Notes: generated from the letters alone by a model not told the origin. A DNA stretch of 58,943 nucleotides from Nitrospirota bacterium (GCA_021825365.1 JAKAHR010000021.1:1-58943); one strand, 5' to 3'. Positions 50,679 through 58,943 are shown, counted from the first letter of the stretch. Numbers and translations are program-made.

Positions 50679-52403
50679 TTACCTGATGTACGCCTCGGTC
50701 ACGTAGCGGCGCATCATGCGGTGGCTGTTGAAATAGTAGGCGTTCTTTCCTATCGCGTTCTGCATCATCCTGATCCAGGTGCGCCGGTCCCCGTAGAACG
50801 TCGGGATGATGGTATGCTCCAGTTTGTGATACAGGTCCTCAACATCACGGGCGTCAGCGTCCGCGCCCGGGGTCAGTTCATGCGGGGGTGCGCCGATTGC
50901 CCATCCTGTATACCCCTCGATGTGTCCTTCTATCCACCAGCCGTCGAGCACGCTGAAGTTCATGACGCCATTGTGCGTCGCCTTCATGCCGCTCGTTCCC
51001 GAGGCCTCGAGCGGCCGCAGGGGCGTGTTCAGCCAGATATCCACCCCGGCGACGATCTTTAAAGCGGTCTGCATGTTGTAGTTCTTGAGGTAGACGATCT
51101 TGATCTTGTCCCTGAGCCTCTCGCCGTACCTGATAATATTCTGGATAAGCTGCTTGCCCGGTTCATCCTGGGGGTGCGCCTTGCCGGCGTAAACGAGCTG
51201 TATCTTCCCCGAGCCGATCCTCTCGAACCGGTCAAGGTCCCTGAAGAGCAGGTCAGCGCGCTTATAGGCGGTCGCCCGGCGGGCAAAGCCGATGGTAAGA
51301 ATGTCAGGGGACATCTCGACCCCTGTCTGCTCCTTCACGTGCAAAAAAAGCTGGCGCTTCGCCTCCAGGTGCGCCTCCCACGTCCGGTCGTCAGGGATGC
51401 GGCCGACGCGCACGAAGAGCTCCGGCTCGTTCGCCCAGCCCGGAAGAAATTCGTCATACAGCCTCTTGAAGCTGTCGCAGGTCCACGTAAAGGAATGCAC
51501 TCCGTTGGTGATCGCATGGATCTCGTACCCGGGGAACATGCTCTTGGAGACCTCGCCGTGTTTCTTGGCGACCCCGTTTATATACCGGCTCAGGTTCAGG
51601 GCCAGAAGGGTCATGTTGAGAAGGTCATTGCCCGCAAGGTCCTTCAGCACCGGGATGGGGATGATCTCCCCCATGATGCGGCCGACCATGTCATACGGGA
51701 ATTTGTCATGCCCAGCCTCCACCGGCGTATGGGTCGTGAAGACGCAGAGGTCCCGGACGCTCTTCCTGTCCCAGACGAGCTTTTCGTCCCAGACGTCCTC
51801 GATCGGCCGTTTGAACCGGTTGAGCAACTCCAGGGTGAGGAAGCTGGCATGCCCCTCGTTCATGTGAAACTTCTTTATCTCAAAGCCCAGCTCATGAAGC
51901 ATCCGGACCCCGCCGAGGCCCAGGACAACCTCCTGCTTCAAACGGTAGGACTTGTCTCCCCCGTACAGCGAAGAGGTAATCTCCCTGTCAACCTGGCTGT
52001 TCTCCGGAAAGTCGGTGTCAAGGAAAAAGACCGGGATGCTCCCTCCCGTCAGGCTCTGCACCGTATACATCCACGCCTGGACCGCCACCTCACGGCCTTC
52101 GATCATCACCGCCACCTTCCAGGGGAGGAGCTGCATGTAGTCAGCGGGGTTCCACTGGGAGGGATGTTCCACCTGCCGGCCGGTGGCGTCGATATCCTGG
52201 GTGAAGTATCCCTTCCTCGCCATCAGCGTCACCGCCACCATCGGCAGCTTCAGGTCGGCTCCGGAGCGGATGGTGTCTCCTGCAAGCACGCCCAGACCGC
52301 CGCTGTAAGTAGGGATATCGTTGTGCACGCCTATCTCCATGGAGAAGTAGGCGATCTTCGGCTCACGGGTAAGTTCATCGATCATGTCGGTTGTCTTGCT
52401 CAT
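50679..52403 (-). CDS. glgP: Alpha-glucan (glycogen/maltodextrin) phosphorylase
   Basis: This encodes 574 residues, the short family form. It splits alpha-1,4-glucan with phosphate to glucose-1-phosphate, using pyridoxal phosphate. The opening KIAYFSMEIGVHNDIPTYSGGLGVLAGD is diagnostic. The PLP-binding Lys lies in EASGTSGMKATHNGVMNFSVLDGWW, near residues 462-486. ATAYKRADL marks the other conserved phosphorylase segment. The ATG at 52403 (not the earlier in-frame TTG) is chosen because the promoter -10 box ends 8 nt before it. No ribosome-binding site is seen. Confidence 0.94.
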   Translation of the reverse strand: MSKTTDMIDELTREPKIAYFSMEIGVHNDIPTYSGGLGVLAGDTIRSGADLKLPMVAVTLMARKGYFTQDIDATGRQVEHPSQWNPADYMQLLPWKVAVMIEGREVAVQAWMYTVQSLTGGSIPVFFLDTDFPENSQVDREITSSLYGGDKSYRLKQEVVLGLGGVRMLHELGFEIKKFHMNEGHASFLTLELLNRFKRPIEDVWDEKLVWDRKSVRDLCVFTTHTPVEAGHDKFPYDMVGRIMGEIIPIPVLKDLAGNDLLNMTLLALNLSRYINGVAKKHGEVSKSMFPGYEIHAITNGVHSFTWTCDSFKRLYDEFLPGWANEPELFVRVGRIPDDRTWEAHLEAKRQLFLHVKEQTGVEMSPDILTIGFARRATAYKRADLLFRDLDRFERIGSGKIQLVYAGKAHPQDEPGKQLIQNIIRYGERLRDKIKIVYLKNYNMQTALKIVAGVDIWLNTPLRPLEASGTSGMKATHNGVMNFSVLDGWWIEGHIEGYTGWAIGAPPHELTPGADADARDVEDLYHKLEHTIIPTFYGDRRTWIRMMQNAIGKNAYYFNSHRMMRRYVTEAYIR

Positions 52404-52411
52404 AGACAACT

Positions 52412-52440
52412 ATTTTATGCTATTTCTTGACGGGACACAA
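52412..52440 (-). promoter_or_regulatory. Promoter of glgP, leaderless layout
   Basis: On the minus strand TTGTGT (52435-52440), a 17-nt spacer and TAAAAT (52412-52417) lie 8 nt before the ATG at 52403. No Shine-Dalgarno sequence is seen. Confidence 0.5.
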
Positions 52441-52539
52441 CTTTTTAGCCGGCCGGTTGTCTCTTCCCCCGGCAGCGACGGGGAGGTCACCTGAGGCGGC
52501 GGGCTGCGGCGGCCGGACGGCCCGTCTCCCCCTGCAACA

Positions 52540-52569
52540 TTGAAAAATATCAGGGGGTTTTGTTAGTAT
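52540..52569 (+). promoter_or_regulatory. Promoter of the RDD-mre operon, leaderless layout
   Basis: TTGAAA (52540-52545), an 18-nt spacer and TAGTAT (52564-52569) lie 5 nt before the ATG at 52575. No ribosome-binding site is seen. Confidence 0.4.
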
Positions 52570-52574
52570 TTTTA

Positions 52575-52979
52575 ATGTCTGAGGAACAAAGAAGGGCAGG
52601 TCTTCTTCTCAGAACCGCGGCAAAAATCATCGATTTCATCCTCATCGCTGCGGCAATGGAAATAATACCTCGGGCCGGGTTTTTTGCAGGACTCATGTAC
52701 CTGTTGCTGGGCGACGGCCTCTTCGACGGCAGGAGCCTCGGCAAGAAACTCCTCAAACTGAAGGTGGTGGAGGTGGAGACGCAGGCGCCCTGCAGCTTCA
52801 GGGACTCCATCCTGAGGAACAGCACGCTGGGGCTCGGCTACATCCTCTGGATCATCCCCTGGATCGGATGGATCTTTATCTCAATCGCCCTGGCTTTGGA
52901 ATTTATTCTCATCCTCGGCAGCGACGACGGCAGGCGCCTCGGCGATGAGATCGGTAAAACAACGGTAGTAGAAAACTGA
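52575..52979 (+). CDS. RDD-family membrane protein
   Basis: This encodes 134 residues with about three hydrophobic helices. The RDD pattern is visible: [19 protein letters not shown] with Arg and Asp at the first helix, and [15 protein letters not shown] between helices. The family is thought to act in ion or osmolyte transport; the exact role is not established. The ATG at 52575 is the first of several possible starts; the TTG at 52560 would lie within the -10 box region. It is the first gene before mreB on the same strand, 19 nt away. Confidence 0.82.
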   Translation: MSEEQRRAGLLLRTAAKIIDFILIAAAMEIIPRAGFFAGLMYLLLGDGLFDGRSLGKKLLKLKVVEVETQAPCSFRDSILRNSTLGLGYILWIIPWIGWIFISIALALEFILILGSDDGRRLGDEIGKTTVVEN

Positions 52980-52998
52980 ACAGCCGACGGGAGGCACC

Positions 52999-54030
52999 AT
53001 GTTTTTCCATGACATACTCGGACTCTTCTCAAACGATCTTGCCATAGACCTCGGCACCGCCAATACCCTGGTATATGTAAAGGGCAAGGGCATCATCTGC
53101 GATGAACCCTCGGTCGTCGTCATCCGCAAGGACAACAAGAAGACGATAGCGGTCGGGGCGGAGGCGAAGCGGATGCTCGGCAAGACGCCCTCGAACATCA
53201 TGGCGATACGGCCGATGAAAGACGGCGTCATCGCCGACTTCGACGCGACCGGCGAGATGCTGAAGTACTTCATCAAGAAGGTCCACAACCGGAGGAGCTT
53301 CGTCTCCCCGCGGGTGATCGTGGGCGTACCCTCGGGCATCACCCAGGTGGAGCAGCGCGCCGTCAAGGACGCTGCCGAGGCCTCGGGCGCCCGTGAGGTG
53401 TACCTCATCGAAGAGCCGATGGCAGCGGCGATCGGCGTCGGCCTGCCGGTGGGCGAACCCTCCGGCAACATGATCGTCGATATCGGCGGAGGCACCACCG
53501 ACGTGGCGGTCATCTCGCTTGACGGCGTCGTTTACAGCAAGGCGGTGCGCGTCGGCGGGGACAAGATGGACGATGCGATCATGGCCTACATCAAGCGGAG
53601 GTACAACCTCATGATCGGCGATACCACCTCCGAGCAGATCAAGATCGAGCTGGGGTCTGCCTTCAGCCCCGGCACCCCTGAAAAGAGGGTGATGGACATC
53701 AAGGGCCGGGACCTCATCTCCGGCATCCCCAAGACGATCACGATCAACGAGGACGAGATCCGCGAGGCCCTTTCCGAGCCGATCAACATCATCATGGACA
53801 CGATCAAGGTCGCCCTCGAAAACACCCCCCCGGAACTGGCTGCGGACATCGTCGACCGGGGCATTGTCCTGGCAGGCGGAGGGGCGCTCCTGCGCGGCCT
53901 CGACTCCCTCATCAAGCAGGAGACCGGGCTTCCGGTGATCATCGCGGAGAACCCCCTCAAGGCGGTTGTCATGGGTGTCGGAAAGATGCTCGACGAATTG
54001 GAAATGCTCCGGAGAATCGCCATAAACTGA
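52999..54030 (+). CDS. mreB: Rod-shape determining protein MreB
   Basis: This encodes 343 residues. The actin-like ATPase polymerises beneath the inner membrane and guides lateral wall synthesis. The phosphate-1 motif [19 protein letters not shown], phosphate-2 motif [16 protein letters not shown], and adenosine motif [18 protein letters not shown] are intact. The N-terminal residues [10 protein letters not shown] can form the membrane-binding helix. The gene is followed by mreC after 10 nt. Confidence 0.97.
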   Translation: MFFHDILGLFSNDLAIDLGTANTLVYVKGKGIICDEPSVVVIRKDNKKTIAVGAEAKRMLGKTPSNIMAIRPMKDGVIADFDATGEMLKYFIKKVHNRRSFVSPRVIVGVPSGITQVEQRAVKDAAEASGAREVYLIEEPMAAAIGVGLPVGEPSGNMIVDIGGGTTDVAVISLDGVVYSKAVRVGGDKMDDAIMAYIKRRYNLMIGDTTSEQIKIELGSAFSPGTPEKRVMDIKGRDLISGIPKTITINEDEIREALSEPINIIMDTIKVALENTPPELAADIVDRGIVLAGGGALLRGLDSLIKQETGLPVIIAENPLKAVVMGVGKMLDELEMLRRIAIN

Positions 54031-54040
54031 CGATGCAGTG

Positions 54041-54823
54041 ATGCCAAGAAAAAGGACCCTCCTCTTTTTTGCCGTAATCATCTCGGCGTTCGTCCTCATG
54101 TCCTACCAGAGCAAGAAGGGCCGCCAGGCGAGCGGTACCGCCCTGGCCGGCCCTCTCAACGCATCCCACTCCGCGGCGCGGTCCGTCTCCGACTTCCTGC
54201 TGCGGCCCTTCAGGATGATGGCGGCGCGTGACGAAGAGAACCGGAGGCTCAGGAAACAGGTCGAGGCGCTCTCCATCGAGAAGGAGCGGACCCAGGAGGC
54301 GCTCATCGAAAACAGGCGGCTAAAGGAACTCCTCAAGTTCCGCGATACGCAGCCCTCGGCCGTAGCGAACGCACGGGTCATCGCCCGGGGCCTGGACAAC
54401 TGGGCCCATACCGTCCTTATCGATAAGGGCAGCCGCGACGGAGTCGCCCGCGAGATGGCGGCGGTCACCCCGAAAGGGCTCGCCGGGAAGGTCGTCAGCG
54501 TATCAGACGGCTATGCGACCCTGCTCCTCCTTTCTGATATCAACTTCGCCGCAGCGGTCCGTCTGCAGGGCACCCGGAAGGAAGGCGTGCTCGCCGGCAC
54601 CGGATCCGGCAAGTGTGTCCTGAAATATATGCCCTACGAGGAGGAGGTGAAGCCCGGAGATATCGTCATCACCTCGGGCCTTGACTCCCTTTTCCCGCAG
54701 GGCATCCCCGCTGGCTATGTCTCGAAGGTGGACAGCGGCGGCAAAGGCGGCAACTTCCAGTATGTCGAGGTCATCCCCTTCCAGGACGATACGAGGATGG
54801 AGGAGGTCCTCATCGTCAAATGA
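54041..54823 (+). CDS. mreC: Rod-shape determining protein MreC
   Basis: This encodes 260 residues from the ATG at 54041; an in-frame GTG directly precedes it. An N-terminal membrane anchor (about 6-24) leads to a coiled coil (about 60-100) and the beta-rich MreC core (VIARGLDNWAHTVLIDKGSRDGV; then EVKPGDIVITSGLDSLFPQGIPAGYV). It binds MreB, MreD and PBP2 in the elongasome. The last 4 nt overlap mreD (ATGA). Confidence 0.95.
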   Translation: MPRKRTLLFFAVIISAFVLMSYQSKKGRQASGTALAGPLNASHSAARSVSDFLLRPFRMMAARDEENRRLRKQVEALSIEKERTQEALIENRRLKELLKFRDTQPSAVANARVIARGLDNWAHTVLIDKGSRDGVAREMAAVTPKGLAGKVVSVSDGYATLLLLSDINFAAAVRLQGTRKEGVLAGTGSGKCVLKYMPYEEEVKPGDIVITSGLDSLFPQGIPAGYVSKVDSGGKGGNFQYVEVIPFQDDTRMEEVLIVK

Positions 54824-55275
54824 AATACCTCCAGTGGGCGGCCGCGGCATTCCTCGTCTTTTTCCTGCAGGGAAGGATATCCGTCCTCGGCATCACCCCT
54901 GACCTGACCGCGCTCGTCGCCTTCTGCGCGGGCATACGCCAGGGGGAGACGCGGGGTCTCTTTACCGGCATGGTAATCGGCGGCCTCCAGGACGGCATGT
55001 CCCTGTCGATCATCGGGCCGAACCTCCTCGGAAAGGGTCTCGTCGGCTATTTTTCGTCCTCCTTTTTATCAGGGGGAATGCTCCGCTGGACGCCTGTCCT
55101 CGGCATCGTGGCCGTCTCCCTGCTGACGCTTCTCGACAACACAACCGTCTTTTTCGCCCGCAGCCTCTTCGACAGACCGCCTGCCGCCCTTTCGACCGCT
55201 GTCTTCGTCTCGGTGATGCAGGCGATCCTGAATGCTCCTGCAGGTCTGTGCATAAGGCCTCCCCATGCTGACTGA
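54820..55275 (+). CDS. mreD: Rod-shape determining protein MreD
   Basis: This encodes 151 residues with about five membrane helices. The blocks VLGITPDLTALVAFCAGIRQGETRGLFTGMVIGGLQDG and GPNLLGKGLVGYFSSSF are MreD features. It is an inner-membrane partner of MreC and PBP2. It overlaps mreC by 4 nt and the penicillin-binding protein gene by 11 nt, so the operon is translationally coupled. Confidence 0.92.
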   Translation: MKYLQWAAAAFLVFFLQGRISVLGITPDLTALVAFCAGIRQGETRGLFTGMVIGGLQDGMSLSIIGPNLLGKGLVGYFSSSFLSGGMLRWTPVLGIVAVSLLTLLDNTTVFFARSLFDRPPAALSTAVFVSVMQAILNAPAGLCIRPPHAD

Positions 55276-57046
55276 GAAGATCACCACGAAGAACATCGCC
55301 GTGTTGAGCGCCATCGTGATCATCGGCTTTTCGATTATTATCCTGCGGCTCTGGCAGCTGCAGTTCCTCCAGGGAAGCGAGCTGCGGAAGATATCCGAAT
55401 CGAACCGCCTCCGGGTCATCGGCGTGCCCGCTCCCCGCGGCATCATCTTCGACCGCAACAACATCCCCCTGGTGAAGAATTCGCCGTACTTCTGCGTCTC
55501 GGTCGTCCCTGCCGAGTTCTCCGCCGACAACCTCCCCGGCCTCGCCCGGATGCTGGGGGTGCAGGAAGAGGCACTCGCCGCAAAGCTGAACAGAAAAGGC
55601 CAGAGCCCCTTCATCCCGGTCCGGCTCAAGGAGGGCCTTACCTTCAGGGAGGTGGGGTATGTCGAGGCGCGCAAATCCGACTTCCCGGGGCTGTTCATCG
55701 ATATAGAAGTGAGCAGGGACTACATTTACGGAAGCACCGGCTCCCACCTGGTCGGGTATCTCGGCAAGCTGACTCCTGATCAGCTCAAGGACGAGGCATT
55801 CCGGGACGTGCCCCCTGATGCCTTCATCGGCCAGTGGGGAGTCGAGAAGCTCTTCGACAAGTCGCTGCGGGGCACGGCAGGGCAGCGCGTCATCGAGGTG
55901 GATGCGCTGGGACGTGAGATACGCCTCCTGAAGGAGGTGCCGCCGATCAAGGGGACGGACATCACGCTGAGCGTTGACATCGCTTTGCAGCAGGAGGCGG
56001 AAAAGGCGTTTGAAGGCAGGCCCGGGGCGCTCGTCGCCCTGCAGCCCGATACCGGAGAACTCCTCGGCCTCGTCAGCTCTCCCTCCTTTGACCCCAACGA
56101 ATTCTCGACCGGCATAGCGCCTGACGCCTGGGCCGGCCTCATGCAGGACAAGCATCTCCCGATGCTCAACAGGGCGGTCCAGAGCCAGTACCCGCCGGGG
56201 TCGACCTTCAAGATCATCATGTCGATCGCCGGCCTCGAGGCAGGGGCGATCACCGACGACACCCCGGTCACCTGCAGGGGCGGGCTGAGCTTCGGCAAGT
56301 GGCACTTCGGCTGCTGGCGCAAGGGGGGGCACGGCTCCGTCTCCCTCCACCGCGCGGTCGTCGAGTCCTGCGATGTCTATTTCTACGAGGTGGGCAAGCG
56401 TCTCGGCATCGACAAGATATACGACTATGCGACGCGGCTCGGGCTTGGCAGGGAGACGGGCATATCCCTGTACAGCGAGAAGAAGGGGCTCATCCCGAAC
56501 ACCGCCTGGAAGATGGCCGCGCGGAAGTCGCCCTGGTACATGGGCGAGACGTTCGTCAATTCGATCGGCCAGGGGTATGTCTCGACGACCCCGGTCCAGA
56601 TGGCGGTGATGATGGCAGGTGTCTCCAACGGGGGGAAGATCTACCGCCCGCTCCTCCTGAAGGGATCCGCCCCTGTGCTCGTCTCAACCGCGAACGTGAA
56701 GACCGAGACGCTCGATCTGGTGAAACGGTATCTCTCCGGCGTCGTGAATGAGCCGGGCGGCACCGCTCACGCCGCGCATTCGACCGTGACCACGATCGGC
56801 GGAAAGACCGGCACCGCGCAGGTCGTCGGGATACGCAAGGATTCGAAATACCTGTCAGAGAAATTCAGGGACCATGCTTGGTTCGTCGCCTTTGCCCCGG
56901 TCGAAAAGCCGGACATCGCCCTTTCGGTCCTCGTGGAGCACGGAGGCCACGGCGGCAGCGCCGCGGCGCCGATCGCCAAGAAGGCGATCGAGGCATATAT
57001 GCTTCCCCCGGAAAAAAAGATGGAGATACTCGATGTTCAGGATTGA
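55265..57046 (+). CDS. mrdA: Penicillin-binding protein 2 (elongation-specific transpeptidase)
   Basis: This encodes 593 residues. A single N-terminal helix (about 13-32) anchors it in the membrane, followed by the PBP dimerisation domain (RVIGVPAPRGIIFDRNNIPL) and the transpeptidase domain. The active-site Ser lies in STFK at 313-316, the second motif is SCD in AVVESCDVYFYEVGKR, and the third is KTGT at 514-517. It cross-links lateral peptidoglycan. It overlaps mreD by 11 nt and rodA by 14 nt. Confidence 0.96.
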   Translation: MLTEKITTKNIAVLSAIVIIGFSIIILRLWQLQFLQGSELRKISESNRLRVIGVPAPRGIIFDRNNIPLVKNSPYFCVSVVPAEFSADNLPGLARMLGVQEEALAAKLNRKGQSPFIPVRLKEGLTFREVGYVEARKSDFPGLFIDIEVSRDYIYGSTGSHLVGYLGKLTPDQLKDEAFRDVPPDAFIGQWGVEKLFDKSLRGTAGQRVIEVDALGREIRLLKEVPPIKGTDITLSVDIALQQEAEKAFEGRPGALVALQPDTGELLGLVSSPSFDPNEFSTGIAPDAWAGLMQDKHLPMLNRAVQSQYPPGSTFKIIMSIAGLEAGAITDDTPVTCRGGLSFGKWHFGCWRKGGHGSVSLHRAVVESCDVYFYEVGKRLGIDKIYDYATRLGLGRETGISLYSEKKGLIPNTAWKMAARKSPWYMGETFVNSIGQGYVSTTPVQMAVMMAGVSNGGKIYRPLLLKGSAPVLVSTANVKTETLDLVKRYLSGVVNEPGGTAHAAHSTVTTIGGKTGTAQVVGIRKDSKYLSEKFRDHAWFVAFAPVEKPDIALSVLVEHGGHGGSAAAPIAKKAIEAYMLPPEKKMEILDVQD

Positions 57047-58154
57047 CCGGAGGCTCCTGCAGAATTTCGACTGGCTCACGTTTTTCGCCGTCGTCGGCAT
57101 CGCGGTCATCGGCGTGATGACGATCTTCAGCGCAACGCGACAGCCCCTGGACAACTCGCAGTCCCCCCTCTTCATCAAACAGGTCATCTGGCTCTTCATC
57201 GGCATCTGCGGGCTCGTCGTCTTCGTCAGTTTCGACTACATCTGGCTGAGCAGGCTGTCGATCCCCGTCTACATCGTCGCCGTTGTGCTGCTCATCATCG
57301 TGCTGATCACCGGCAGGGTCGGCATGGGGGCCCAGCGGTGGCTGAGCATCGGGCCGATCGCCTTCCAGCCCTCGGAGTTCTTCAAGCTCGCCTTTGTCAT
57401 CGTGACCGCCCAGTTTCTCAGCCTCGACCAGAGGACGATCGGCATGGCGCAGCTGGGGAGGCTCGTCCTCATCATCGCCCTGCTGCCCTTTATCCTCCTG
57501 ATCAAGCAGCCTGACCTCGGCACCGCGGTCGTCGTCTCCGCGATCTTCTTCTCGATGCTGCTCGCCCGGGGCCTCGAACGCAAGACTCTCGTCTTCGTCA
57601 TCATCCTCGGCCTCGTCTCCCTGCCGTTTCTCGGCAACATCCTCTGGACCGGACTGAAGGATTACCAGAAAAACCGGATCATATCCTTCATCGACCCCGA
57701 GGCGGACCCCTCCGGCATCGGCTACCACATCAACCAGTCGAAGGTGGCGATCGGCTCGGGTGAGTTCATCGGCAAAGGCTTTCTCCACGGGACGCAGGGG
57801 CCGTTCCGCTTCCTCCCGGAGAGGCATACGGACTTCATCTTCGCGGTCTTTGCGGAGGAATGGGGTTTCGTGGGGTCGATCATGCTCCTGGGGCTGTATC
57901 TCTTTGTGATCATGCGGGGGCTCGATACGGCGAGGAAGGCGAAGGACGAATTCGGCAGGATGCTCGCCGTCGGCGTCACCTTCATGTTCTGCGTCTATTT
58001 CTTTGTCAACGTCGGGATGACCCTCGGGATCATGCCGGTGGTGGGCGTGCCCCTGCCGTTCATGAGCTACGGCGGGACGGCGCTGCTTTCGAACTTCATC
58101 GCAGCCGGGGTGCTGATCAACGTCCGGACCCGGCGGTTCAGTCTCTTTTATTAG
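57033..58154 (+). CDS. rodA: Peptidoglycan glycosyltransferase RodA
   Basis: This encodes 373 residues from the ATG at 57033, 14 nt inside mrdA. About ten membrane helices carry the SEDS blocks: GAQRWLSIGPIAFQPSEFFKLAFV, KQPDLGTAVVV, and the C-terminal GVPLPFMSYGGTALLSNFIAAGVLINV. DFIFAVFAEEWGFVGSI is the catalytic-site segment. It polymerises glycan strands and pairs with PBP2. It ends the rod-shape operon. No clear terminator follows before the tRNA. Confidence 0.96.
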   Translation: MFRIDRRLLQNFDWLTFFAVVGIAVIGVMTIFSATRQPLDNSQSPLFIKQVIWLFIGICGLVVFVSFDYIWLSRLSIPVYIVAVVLLIIVLITGRVGMGAQRWLSIGPIAFQPSEFFKLAFVIVTAQFLSLDQRTIGMAQLGRLVLIIALLPFILLIKQPDLGTAVVVSAIFFSMLLARGLERKTLVFVIILGLVSLPFLGNILWTGLKDYQKNRIISFIDPEADPSGIGYHINQSKVAIGSGEFIGKGFLHGTQGPFRFLPERHTDFIFAVFAEEWGFVGSIMLLGLYLFVIMRGLDTARKAKDEFGRMLAVGVTFMFCVYFFVNVGMTLGIMPVVGVPLPFMSYGGTALLSNFIAAGVLINVRTRRFSLFY

Positions 58155-58169
58155 TATCGGTCTTTTTGT

Positions 58170-58175
58170 TATAAT
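58170..58175 (+). promoter_or_regulatory. -10 box TATAAT for the tRNA gene
   Basis: A perfect TATAAT lies 68 nt before the tRNA, with a weak TTTATT 17 nt upstream of it. The rodA stop is only 15 nt before the box. Confidence 0.4.
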
Positions 58176-58243
58176 TTCTTTTCGGAAGAACGCGGAGCGG
58201 CGTCAGCCCTTCCGCAGCCTGCTGCCAACGGTTCGCTCTCATC

Positions 58244-58320
58244 GGCGGTGTAGCTCAGATGGTTAGAGCATGCGGCTCATATCCGCAGTGTCCGGGGTTC
58301 AATTCCCTGCACCGCCACCA
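58244..58320 (+). tRNA. tRNA-Met (CAT anticodon), elongator type
   Basis: A complete 77-nt cloverleaf: acceptor GGCGGTG with CACCGCC, D-arm GCTC with GAGC, anticodon stem TGCGG with CCGCA around CTCATAT, and T-arm CGGGG with CCCTG around TTCAATT. The anticodon CAT is at 58278-58280. CCA is encoded at the 3' end. The first pair is G-C, so it is not an initiator tRNA. A tRNA-Ile2 identity (lysidine-modified CAT) is an alternative but less likely. Confidence 0.95.
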
Positions 58321-58328
58321 TCACTCCC

Positions 58329-58354
58329 AAAATCCCCTAATAACAGGGGATTTT
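58329..58354 (+). terminator. Terminator after the tRNA
   Basis: A perfect 9-bp stem, AAAATCCCC with GGGGATTTT, with an 8-nt loop, where the T residues form part of the stem. A second T-rich stretch follows. Confidence 0.65.
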
Positions 58355-58381
58355 ACTTTCAATTTATAAGCTTTTCTCCGG

Positions 58382-58411
58382 TTTAGCACACAATTTAGCA
58401 CACAAATTGTG
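58382..58411. repeat. Tandem 12-bp direct repeats and palindrome before the integrase gene
   Basis: TTTAGCACACAA occurs twice in direct tandem (58382-58393 and 58394-58405). Overlapping it, CACAATTT-N7-AAATTGTG (58389-58411) is a palindrome with 8-bp arms. Such repeats just before a tyrosine-recombinase gene fit arm-type integrase-binding sites or an operator. Confidence 0.6.
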
Positions 58412-58427
58412 AAGAAAGGCTTATCCC

Positions 58428-58817
58428 ATGACAAATCTTTGTGTAATCAGAGGGCATTATTACTTTCGAGTAAGAATACCCAAAGACCTGCAAGGAATAT
58501 TTAATTGCAAAGAAATAAAGAAAGCCCTAAGAACAAAAGATTTAAAAACTGCAAACTCATCTGTTAAATTAATCAGTAATGAAATCGACAGAGTTATTCA
58601 ACTTATGAGAAGTGGAATTTTAAGCAAAGAACAGATGGACGCTCTCGTTCAGGAGTTTTTTGCAGATAATCTTAAATTGCGTGATTACCTTAGTTTAAGA
58701 AGCCGTAGGAAGTTGGGTGACGGAAGAAGAAAGGAGCTTACCAAGCTTTGGGATGCAGATATAAAGATATACAAGGAGTATATTCTTAACCCTCCTCAAC
58801 ACTTTGACACGGTACTT
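58428..58817 (+). pseudogene. Tyrosine-recombinase (phage-type integrase) gene, N-terminal part, broken by IS element
   Basis: The frame from ATG 58428 encodes an integrase-like N-terminus: HYYFRVRIPKDLQGIFNCKEIKKALRTKDLKTA matches the N-terminal SAM-like part of phage integrases next to tRNA genes. About 130 residues of real product remain; past 58817 the reading frame continues only through IS sequence to a stop at 58868. The catalytic domain (R-H-R-Y) is not in the window and lies beyond the IS if it survives. The gene is AT-rich compared with the rest, as befits a mobile element. Confidence 0.75.
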
Positions 58818-58943
58818 TGGAGTTCCCCCCATTCGGTAGACAGTTATAAGCTACCACAGGCAGCCTGATTTTCGTACTCATAGGGGCTCAGCTGCCCCAG
58901 ATAGCTGTGACGCCTGACCCGGTTGTAGAAGACCTCTATATAG
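58818..58943. mobile_element. IS3-family insertion sequence, left part (runs off the window)
   Basis: The element begins with TGGAGTTCCCCCCATTCGGT at 58818, a terminal repeat starting TG as in IS3-family ends. Its transposase gene lies on the minus strand with the C-terminus toward this end. The other end is beyond base 58943. The insertion interrupts the integrase gene. Confidence 0.75.
58844..58943 (-). CDS. IS3-family transposase (OrfB), C-terminal part
   Basis: A frame open at the right edge ends at a stop at 58844-58846. The visible product ends FYNRVRRHSYLGQLSPYEYE and more, the typical C-terminus of IS3-family OrfB integrase-like transposases (YNxxRxHSxLGxxSPxxYE). About 32 residues are visible, so the catalytic DDE residues are outside the window. 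Confidence 0.85.
   Translation of the reverse strand, partial: YIEVFYNRVRRHSYLGQLSPYEYENQAACGSL

Noticed and set aside
51174..52430. A long plus-strand frame over glgP
   Set aside because: Shadow of the phosphorylase gene, with His, Arg and Val-rich composition and no domain.
1..58943. CRISPR arrays
   Set aside because: No series of spaced identical repeats and no cas genes were found.

Overview
The window is a 59-kb, mostly GC-rich (by eye close to 60 percent) bacterial chromosome segment with dense, short-spaced genes on both strands. No 16S rRNA is present, so taxonomy is inference. A B12-dependent ribonucleotide reductase, a multihaem cytochrome with a cytochrome b partner, a two-CW protein, bacteriohemerythrin, sigma-54 regulation and a Bpt-type leucyltransferase together fit an anaerobic or microaerophilic Gram-negative of the Nitrospirota (Thermodesulfovibrionia-like) or Desulfobacterota type. 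Layout: 1-5.4 kb holds the 3' part of nrdJ, two tandem paralogous orphan genes, a cysteine-rich protein, bpt and an MFS exporter. 5.4-10.3 kb holds envelope genes (DUF3617 protein, patatin lipoprotein) and a 13-haem cytochrome c with its membrane cytochrome b. 10.3-15.6 kb is a complete branched-chain amino-acid-type ABC importer (livKHMGF) ending in a CBS-ACT sensor protein. 15.7-21.6 kb holds a two-CW protein, a large M1-like metallopeptidase, a dispersed repeat with a gene remnant, a DHH-family protein and small redox proteins. 21.6-24.5 kb (minus strand) is the most unusual locus: a four-gene unit of PqqD-like protein, HprK-like kinase, 71-residue Tat-signal peptide and nucleotidyltransferase, behind a sigma-54-like promoter. 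24.7-30.6 kb (minus strand) holds a polar amino-acid ABC system with fused binding protein and permease, citrate synthase, an Smr protein and mnmG. 30.7-36.6 kb holds a two-component system whose NtrC-type regulator is followed directly by paired direct repeats, a sigma-54 promoter, a structured leader and two small secreted proteins, then a PAS-GAF kinase that lacks its phospho-acceptor histidine. 36.6-38.5 kb holds iron-related proteins (ferritin-like/VIT1 fusion, hemerythrin) and an SEC-C protein. 38.6-40.2 kb is an AT-rich Fic gene preceded by three palindromes. 40.3-50.3 kb holds translation and DNA housekeeping genes (release-factor-like, HhH-GPD glycosylase, rsmG, gyrA), a GGDEF protein, an M16 peptidase pair and an inositol-phosphatase-family gene. 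50.7-58.2 kb holds alpha-glucan phosphorylase and the rod-shape operon (RDD protein, mreB, mreC, mreD, mrdA, rodA). The right edge has a tRNA-Met(CAT) followed by an AT-rich tyrosine-recombinase gene interrupted by an IS3-family element, so it is the start of an integrated island. Points of interaction: the regulator at 31992-33317 probably drives the adjacent sigma-54 promoter. The class II reductase depends on cobalamin, and the neighbouring cysteine-rich family often sits with cobalamin genes. The cytochrome pair should move electrons between the quinone pool and the periplasm. The mre operon builds the elongasome. Several genes have a -10 box only 5-9 nt from the start codon and no Shine-Dalgarno sequence, which suggests frequent leaderless transcription. 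Exact domain borders and all family names come from recognising sequence features by eye; no database search was run.
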